The translations under genes were made by a program, and so were the position numbers. From an uncultured Pirellulaceae bacterium (GTDB lineage Bacteria > Planctomycetota > Planctomycetia > Pirellulales > Pirellulaceae), in assembly GCA_947258905.1 (NCBI GenBank), contig CAMYKF010000558.1, positions 1 through 11,455 on the forward strand: 11,455 nt of DNA, in the 5' to 3' direction. Position 1 is the first letter of the stretch. Each line of letters opens with the position of its first letter. This document shows, in pieces, positions 6,945 through 11,455 of this stretch. The notes beneath the pieces are model-generated. The model did not search any database. It was given only the letters and a program-made list of their open reading frames with translations, and was not told the DNA's origin.

Positions 6945-9227
6945 CTACATCACGATGGTGTCCTGCTTGATATCGGCCTTTAACGGCCTGTATTCAGCCG
7001 GCTTGCGACGCGTAAGGAAAATGCCCACGCCCGCACTGACCAGCACCACGCCTGCCAGCAGCACCTGCCAGGGCAATACGGTCTGGTCCTCGGTAATCCA
7101 TTCGCGGGCAACGATCTGTTTCTGAAAGTACCCGAAACCGATGGTCAGCGTATTGTGCAAGGCGTGCAGCACCATGGCCGGAATCACACTGTCGCTTCGC
7201 CAGGTCACCCAGCCCAGCACAATGCCCATCGCCGTGGTGGGTAACAGGCGACTGATGGTCAGGCCGCTGGAGGAAATCAGGTGAAAGGCGCCGAACATAA
7301 TGGCGGTGGCGATAATCGTTTTCCACGGTGACCATGCGGCGCGCAAGGCCTGAAATAAAAGACCGCGGAAGAACAGCTCTTCACACACTGCCGGCACGAT
7401 GGCCATGGTCACCACCACGACCCAGAAGGGTGTTTGGAGAAGCTTCTCCATCTGGTCCTCGCCACGCTGGGCCAGGGCCTGTCGGACCGCTTCATTGGAC
7501 AATCCGGTTTCCTCCAGCAATTGACCGGTCCATGCGATGGCCTGCATCAATAACGGTGCGAATCCGAACCCCATGAAGATGGCTGCCAGGATGGCGAGCA
7601 AGGAAGCGGACTTGACGCCGAATCCCTGGAAAAAGCGGACGCGATGGAATCGGGCCAATAACCAGGGAATCAGAAAAAACACAATCATCAAACCGAGAGC
7701 CGCCAGCCACAAGCGCGTTGTAACAGGTTGATCGATGGTTCTCGCCAGCACGCCCTGCCACAGGAAACTGGCAGGAAACAGCAGGGCCAGACACAACAGG
7801 GCGAGCGAGGCGCTGGCGTGCGGCGCTGTGTGTCGCGGACGGTGAAACAGGGTGGCAATTCCCTGATCAGCGCCGTACAGGACTTTGGCCGTTCCGAAAA
7901 ACCTTGCAGCCATCGTAATGGCCATGATGGAATAAAAGATGGTGGTCACGATGGTGACCAGCGCTGTCGACCAGACTGCTTCGCCGTTCAGTACGTCACG
8001 CGACAGCAAAACGATGTTGACCAGCGGCGTAACCGTCCACAATCCGGTCAGTTCAAGGTCCGGTTTCAGACTCATCAGGCTCGGAGCCAGAGCCACCATC
8101 ATCACGGGGATCAGAAAAGCCTGGGCTTCCTTGAAGCTGCGTGCAAAGCTGGTGATCACCAGCAGGAATGAGGAAAAGAAGACAGCGAACAACAACAACA
8201 GGACAAAGATTTGCAACACGGCCGCCAACGTGATGCCCCGCTCGCCAAAAAACGCTTCGTCAAACTGAAACACCCACAGAGTGAGCATCATGCCGGTGAG
8301 GTTCAGCACCGCCGTCAACATGGCCACGGCCACAATCGCCACCAGCTTGCCCAGCAGGATACGCATCCGCGGAATCGGCGCCGCAATCAGACTTTCCAGC
8401 GTACCGCGTTCCCGTTCCCCGGCCGTCAGGTCGATTGCCGGATAGACGGCTCCGGTAATGGTCATCAGCGTCAACACCAGCGGGATGAGCGCGGCAAAGG
8501 CAATGCCGGGTTTGCCGGAATCGCGCGTTTTGACAATTTGCGCCCGGTAATTGATCGGAGCATCGAGACGAAAACCACGATTCTGCAAGGCACCCGTCAG
8601 ACTGCGAGTGTTAATGGTGCCAAGCAGTTTGTTGAAAAACAACAGCGCTCGCTGGCTGCGCAGAGAGTCGTCGCGGTACAGCAACGTGATACGAAATGGC
8701 TGTTGGGCGGAAATGGGCTGCGATCGATCCGGGCCGTTTACGACAACGCCGACATCCGCCAACCCGGATTCCACCATTTCCTGCAGTGTCTGCTCACCTT
8801 TCGGATCGACTGCCTGAAACACGTGACGCGAAAACAGGTCATTTTTAAGCTGCAATGTCTGTGAAGTGTCACTGTCGTCTTCGAAAGTACGCTGTTGGGC
8901 CTTCGCCGACTCGCGTTGCAGGATTGAATAAGCCTCATACAGCGCGTCATCGACCCGGTCAAATTTTTCTTCGGTTTCGAACAGAAAAATGAACTGGTCT
9001 TCGTCCAGCTGCTCGCCGGTGCCCAGGGATTCCTTAAGGCCCGAGGCGAGGAAGCCCTGAAACAACAGGCTGAGAATCGGATAGACAATCAGCGGCATCA
9101 GGAACAGCGTGGAAATGGTACGCCGGTCGCGCAAGGTTTCACGCAGTTCCTTGCCCGCCAGTCGCCAAAACGACATCGGTTTCCACGCGGGCGGGGTGTC
9201 AGCCGGTTTCGGAGGTAGTTCGTTCAA
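6945..9227 (-). CDS. ABC-2 (NatB-type) permease fused to CPBP intramembrane protease
   Basis: This is a 760-residue two-part membrane protein. The N-terminal half looks like a NatB/ABC-2 export permease: KELRETLRDRRTIST ahead of TM1 (about 39-60), a large soluble loop (about 65-235), then about five membrane segments (243-440) including the family motif DLTAGERERGTLESLIAAPI (266-285). The C-terminal half (about 470-740) is a CPBP/CAAX-type protease with all three motifs: Glu616-Glu617-xxx-Arg621, Phe645-xxx-His649 and His688-xxx-Asn692. It should pair with the ATPase encoded 3 bases upstream; the transported substrate and protease target are unknown. I used the TTG start at 9227-9225, which has AAGG about 11 bases upstream; Met18, with GGA close by, is a real alternative. 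Such fusions are a recognised family, so this is not an assembly artefact. A role in the chemosensory pathway is not shown. Confidence 0.92.
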   Translation of the reverse strand: MNELPPKPADTPPAWKPMSFWRLAGKELRETLRDRRTISTLFLMPLIVYPILSLLFQGFLASGLKESLGTGEQLDEDQFIFLFETEEKFDRVDDALYEAYSILQRESAKAQQRTFEDDSDTSQTLQLKNDLFSRHVFQAVDPKGEQTLQEMVESGLADVGVVVNGPDRSQPISAQQPFRITLLYRDDSLRSQRALLFFNKLLGTINTRSLTGALQNRGFRLDAPINYRAQIVKTRDSGKPGIAFAALIPLVLTLMTITGAVYPAIDLTAGERERGTLESLIAAPIPRMRILLGKLVAIVAVAMLTAVLNLTGMMLTLWVFQFDEAFFGERGITLAAVLQIFVLLLLFAVFFSSFLLVITSFARSFKEAQAFLIPVMMVALAPSLMSLKPDLELTGLWTVTPLVNIVLLSRDVLNGEAVWSTALVTIVTTIFYSIMAITMAARFFGTAKVLYGADQGIATLFHRPRHTAPHASASLALLCLALLFPASFLWQGVLARTIDQPVTTRLWLAALGLMIVFFLIPWLLARFHRVRFFQGFGVKSASLLAILAAIFMGFGFAPLLMQAIAWTGQLLEETGLSNEAVRQALAQRGEDQMEKLLQTPFWVVVVTMAIVPAVCEELFFRGLLFQALRAAWSPWKTIIATAIMFGAFHLISSSGLTISRLLPTTAMGIVLGWVTWRSDSVIPAMVLHALHNTLTIGFGYFQKQIVAREWITEDQTVLPWQVLLAGVVLVSAGVGIFLTRRKPAEYRPLKADIKQDTIVM

Positions 9228-9230
9228 CCG

Positions 9231-9971
9231 CTATGCCGCCTTCGATTGCTCAATCATCTGCAGAAAAATATCGACCAGTGATTGCTGCCCGGTACGCTGT
9301 TGTAACTCCGGCAACGTTCCCTCATGCACCAGCACTCCCTGGTGCAGCAGTCCGAACCGGTTGCAAACCCGCTCGGCCTGTTCCAGACGATGGGTGCACA
9401 GGATCACGGACTTGCCCACGTCCTGCAACATCTTGATGTAGTCAAAAACCACCTTGCTGGCCACGACGTCCAGGCCCAGGGTGGGCTCGTCCAGCAACAT
9501 GGTGGGCGGGTCGTGCACGATCGCGCGAGCCAGGTTAATGCGTTGTCGCTGGCCGGTGCTGAGGCTGGCACATCGCTGATCCAGAAACGACTTGCAGTCC
9601 AGCATGTCGGCAACCTGCTCCACGCGCTGACCGGCTTCGCTTTCGGTAATCCCGTAGATTTCGCAAAAGAAAACCAGCATCTCGCGGGCGGTCAGCCACT
9701 GGTAGGTTCCGGCCGTGGAAGAAACAAAGCCGATGCGGCGTTTCACTTCGTTGGGCGATTCCGATGAGCTGAATCCTTCGACTTCGGCAAATCCCTCATC
9801 GGGCTCCATCAATCCCAGCACCATCCGCATGGTCGTGGTTTTGCCTGCTCCATTGGGGCCCAGCAGTCCGTATACCTCGCCCGGGTGGACTTCAAAGGTC
9901 AGATGGTCGACAGCGATCAGCGGCTTGCCGTCTACCAAAAACTTCTTGGTAAGCTGTGCGACGCGAATCAT
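9231..9971 (-). CDS. ABC transporter ATP-binding protein (NatA-type)
   Basis: This 246-residue nucleotide-binding subunit would drive export through the downstream permease. Visible motifs are Walker A GPNGAGKTT (38-46), the signature LSTGQRQR (137-144, Thr for the usual first Gly), Walker B MLLDEPT (158-164) with the catalytic Glu162, the D-loop GLD and the switch His194 in CTHRLEQAE. The Q-loop position lies in IGFVSSTAGTYQWLT, which lacks the usual glutamine right after GF, as in NatA-like Na+ exporters. Because of this the closest named match is NatA, but substrate cannot be read from the sequence. The start is ATG at 9971 with only a weak upstream purine stretch. It is the first gene of the minus-strand run, and the operon's promoter should lie in the spacer to its right. 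Confidence 0.95.
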   Translation of the reverse strand: MIRVAQLTKKFLVDGKPLIAVDHLTFEVHPGEVYGLLGPNGAGKTTTMRMVLGLMEPDEGFAEVEGFSSSESPNEVKRRIGFVSSTAGTYQWLTAREMLVFFCEIYGITESEAGQRVEQVADMLDCKSFLDQRCASLSTGQRQRINLARAIVHDPPTMLLDEPTLGLDVVASKVVFDYIKMLQDVGKSVILCTHRLEQAERVCNRFGLLHQGVLVHEGTLPELQQRTGQQSLVDIFLQMIEQSKAA

Positions 9972-9983
9972 GCCGATAGATGT

Positions 9984-10003
9984 CCCGGAATACGTTCTCC
10001 GGG
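9984..10003. repeat. Inverted repeat ahead of the ABC ATPase gene
   Basis: CCCGGA and TCCGGG form a perfect 6-base inverted repeat around an 8-base centre, 12 bases upstream of the ATPase start codon in the divergent spacer. It could be a 5' leader hairpin overlapping the region of ribosome entry, or an operator. No convincing -35/-10 pair was found on either strand of the 158-base spacer (9972-10129), so its relation to a promoter is unknown. Confidence 0.35.
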
Positions 10004-10113
10004 CTCTGTTTTAATCCTCACCGATTGATTTATCCAGCAAAACGCGGAATCCAGAGGAAATTTTCCAATATCGACGGCCAGACAGCGAATCGACAGGTTG
10101 CTACATCTGTTTC

Positions 10114-10119
10114 AAGGAG
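10114..10119 (+). promoter_or_regulatory. Ribosome binding site that sets the TM2 protein start
   Basis: A clear AAGGAG lies 10 bases upstream of the ATG at 10130. It is the strongest Shine-Dalgarno sequence in the window. It decides in favour of this ATG over an in-frame start at 9980, which would add 50 residues unlike any TM2 protein. Confidence 0.75.
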
Positions 10120-10129
10120 TCAATTCAAC

Positions 10130-10633
10130 ATGGCAACCGCCGCGTGGTCCCGCAATCCATTTCACGTTGAATCGCCGATCCCTGTCGCGGCAACGGCAAG
10201 CCCCGCCAAACATGGTTACGTACCATACGTTCCGGCGCATTACAGCGATACGCATTCCAAAGCTGTCGGCTACCTGTTCTGGCTGATCGGTTTTACCGGT
10301 GCACACCGGTTCTATTACGGCAAACCGCTCACCGGCATCCTGTGGTTTTTTACCCTTGGACTGCTGGGTGTGGGCTGGCTTATTGATTTCTTTTTAATCC
10401 CGGCCATGGATCGTGAGGCGGACGAGCGGTTTGCTCCCGGACCCACCGATTACAGCGTGGCGTGGCTGCTGCTGATCTTCGCAGGCGTCCTCGGGTTGCA
10501 CCGGTTCGTGCAGGGTCGCTGGCTCAGCGGACTGGTGTGGCTGTGCACCGCTGGCCTGTTTGGCATCGGCGTGATCTATGACATCTTCACGCTGAACCAA
10601 TCCATTGATGCTCGCCATCGCGGGCTGTATTAG
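10130..10633 (+). CDS. Double TM2-domain membrane protein
   Basis: This is a 167-residue protein with a Pro/Ala-rich, probably soluble N-terminus (1-42) and two consecutive TM2 domains. The first (about 43-92) has the pattern GFTGAHRFYYGKPLTGILWF and a GLLGVGWLIDFFLIP ending. The second (about 108-158) repeats it as LGLHRFVQGRWLSGLVWL and GLFGIGVIYDIF. Each unit should form two membrane helices joined by a short loop holding the conserved Gly-x-His-Arg-Phe, giving four helices in all. TM2 proteins have no settled biochemical role in bacteria. The gene is divergent from the ABC ATPase gene and convergent with the hydrolase gene, so it is probably transcribed alone. Family assignment is firm, function unknown. 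Confidence 0.9.
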   Translation: MATAAWSRNPFHVESPIPVAATASPAKHGYVPYVPAHYSDTHSKAVGYLFWLIGFTGAHRFYYGKPLTGILWFFTLGLLGVGWLIDFFLIPAMDREADERFAPGPTDYSVAWLLLIFAGVLGLHRFVQGRWLSGLVWLCTAGLFGIGVIYDIFTLNQSIDARHRGLY

Positions 10634-10666
10634 CGGGCTGGATCCCCCGCTTTCGAACTGGGGGGG
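10632..10666 (+). terminator. Possible hairpins after the TM2 gene (weak terminator)
   Basis: Two alternative stems follow the TM2 stop codon: AGCGGG/CCCGCT (10632-10637 with 10646-10651) and CCCCC/GGGGG (10644-10648 with the G-run at 10660-10666). Neither has a T-run after it on the plus strand, so this would be an imperfect intrinsic terminator at best, or an attenuating structure between convergent genes. Confidence 0.3.
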
Positions 10667-10686
10667 CAGAACCTGCTACGGTTAAC

Positions 10687-10723
10687 AAAAAAAAAGCAAC
10701 CCGCCCACTGACTCTACTGGCGG
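10687..10723 (-). terminator. Intrinsic terminator of the hydrolase gene
   Basis: Read on the minus strand, CCGCC (10723-10719) pairs with GGCGG (10705-10701) around a 13-base loop. The stem can extend through AACC/GGTT with a one-base bulge. After a short GTTGC stretch there is a run of nine T (10695-10687). The hydrolase stop codon (10716-10714) lies inside the loop, so the terminator overlaps the end of the gene. Confidence 0.75.
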
Positions 10724-11455
10724 TTGTCGATCCAGTTCTTGACCGTGCGATAGTGTCTTGATGCGTAGTATTGGTCGACGATTTCCTGGTATTTGGCCCA
10801 GCCGCCACTGGAATCACCAGCGCGAAAAGCCTTGCGTGCCTCGGTCATCAGTTCTTTGGCAGGTGCGTCGTGCGTTTCCTGCAGGGCGCGATAAGCCGCC
10901 ACGGCGCCCACGCCCGCCTGCGAGGTCCCGAATTTGTCATGCCAGCGCAGGTATCTGTCAATCCATTGCGAGTTGCTATTGGACGCAATTTCACTTTCCA
11001 GTTCTTTCGCCTTCTGCGACGCGGCTTGTTCCCAGGTTTCCACGATAGACGCCATCGAGGATGCGGCGTCAAGCTGACGGGCCCGATCGATGGCCGCAGC
11101 AACCTCGCGCCAGTTTTCCAACTCCATTTGTGCCGATGCCCAGGCAGCCAGCGCTGCGGCATCATCGGTTGTCATCATGTCCAGGTACTGAATAGCTTCG
11201 TTGACCGGCAGGGAATCATACGCGTGGCCCAAATCCGGTTCGATAAACCTGGTCAACGGAAAATCGTGGCTCAGAAACCGGTTGTAGTTATGAACGCCCG
11301 TCGAATGCTTCACTACGCCGTCACGTTTGCCGTGAATAATGGCCATCGGCGTGGAACGCTGGGCCTGCTTCAGTTCTTCATCGTCAAACACATCGGGTTC
11401 GGCCTGAATGATCAGCCCGCCAGCTATCGGAAAAGTGCCGGCCAGTTTTTCCGGG
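10714..11455 (-). CDS. Alpha/beta hydrolase with C-terminal helical extension (5' end outside window)
   Basis: The open frame runs off the right edge; 246 residues of the C-terminal part are visible. Residues 1-93 look like the end of an alpha/beta-hydrolase domain of the esterase/phospholipase/dienelactone-hydrolase kind. FPIAGGLI resembles the strand after the nucleophile elbow, AIIHGKRDGVV carries the probable catalytic Asp45, and LGHAYDSLP the probable catalytic His77. The nucleophile Ser motif would be upstream of the window. Residues from about 95 to the end form an Ala/Glu/Trp-rich helical region with faint TPR-like units (AAWASAQMELENWREVAAAI, then GGWAKYQEIVDQYYASRHY). The GTG at 11391 is in frame but cuts into the hydrolase fold, so it is not the start. 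Substrate and cellular location cannot be told without the N-terminus. Confidence 0.75.
   Translation of the reverse strand, partial: PEKLAGTFPIAGGLIIQAEPDVFDDEELKQAQRSTPMAIIHGKRDGVVKHSTGVHNYNRFLSHDFPLTRFIEPDLGHAYDSLPVNEAIQYLDMMTTDDAAALAAWASAQMELENWREVAAAIDRARQLDAASSMASIVETWEQAASQKAKELESEIASNSNSQWIDRYLRWHDKFGTSQAGVGAVAAYRALQETHDAPAKELMTEARKAFRAGDSSGGWAKYQEIVDQYYASRHYRTVKNWIDNRQ

Noticed and set aside
8211..8864. A 217-codon plus-strand open frame rich in His, Gln and Arg
   Set aside because: It is antisense to the well-supported ABC permease domain; the composition is that expected from reverse reading of hydrophobic codons.
9980..10129. A longer version of the TM2 protein starting at 9980
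   Set aside because: The added 50 residues resemble no known domain and cover the divergent control region, while a strong AAGGAG supports the ATG at 10130.
9972..10129. Sigma70-like promoters for the divergent genes, such as TTGATT at 10025-10030 or an ATTAAA-like box on the minus strand
   Set aside because: No partner box at a suitable spacing reached a reasonable match, so no promoter is annotated.
11389..11391. GTG as the start codon of the hydrolase
   Set aside because: The frame remains open to the window edge and the residues upstream of it (FPIAGGLI) fit the hydrolase fold, so the gene starts outside the window.

Overview
The window is a gene-dense bacterial segment of fairly high GC content. 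Its core is a chemosensory (chemotaxis-type) operon on the minus strand. No rRNA, tRNA, CRISPR array or insertion sequence is visible. The gene set points tentatively to the Planctomycetes: a NatB-type ABC permease fused to a CPBP (CAAX-like) intramembrane protease, a CheC/CheD-containing chemosensory set, a short protein with two TM2 domains, and frequent GTG/TTG starts. This lineage call is an inference from gene style and is not proven by any marker gene.

The layout is described in the direction of minus-strand transcription, right to left. At 9971-9231 lies an ABC ATPase of the NatA type. Three bases later comes a 760-residue permease/CPBP protease fusion (9227-6945). Sixteen bases after that, a CheW adaptor begins (6928-6329). 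It is followed by a soluble three-PAS methyl-accepting chemotaxis protein (6291-4321), the methyltransferase CheR (4311-3436), the histidine kinase CheA (3439-992), the CheC phosphatase (995-327) and the receptor deamidase CheD (323 to the left edge, truncated). cheR/cheA and cheA/cheC overlap by 4 and 3 bases, and cheC/cheD are 3 bases apart. This part is almost certainly one translationally coupled unit.

The chemosensory genes form a nearly complete pathway. The cytoplasmic PAS receptor would sense an internal redox, ligand or light signal and control CheA through CheW. CheR methylates the receptor and CheD deamidates it. CheC would dephosphorylate a CheY that is not in the window. CheB and CheY are also absent and, if present in the genome, may lie beyond the left edge or elsewhere.

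To the right of the operon, a 158-base divergent spacer (9972-10129) separates the ABC ATPase from a plus-strand double-TM2 membrane protein (10130-10633). An 80-base convergent spacer contains a good intrinsic terminator for the last gene. That gene is the 3' part of an alpha/beta hydrolase with a C-terminal helical extension (10714 to the right edge, 5' end outside the window).

The points most worth following up are the tight arrangement of the ABC exporter/protease fusion directly ahead of cheW, the recently duplicated PAS domains in the receptor, the single surviving active site of CheC, and an ambiguous CheW start that may hide an internal promoter.
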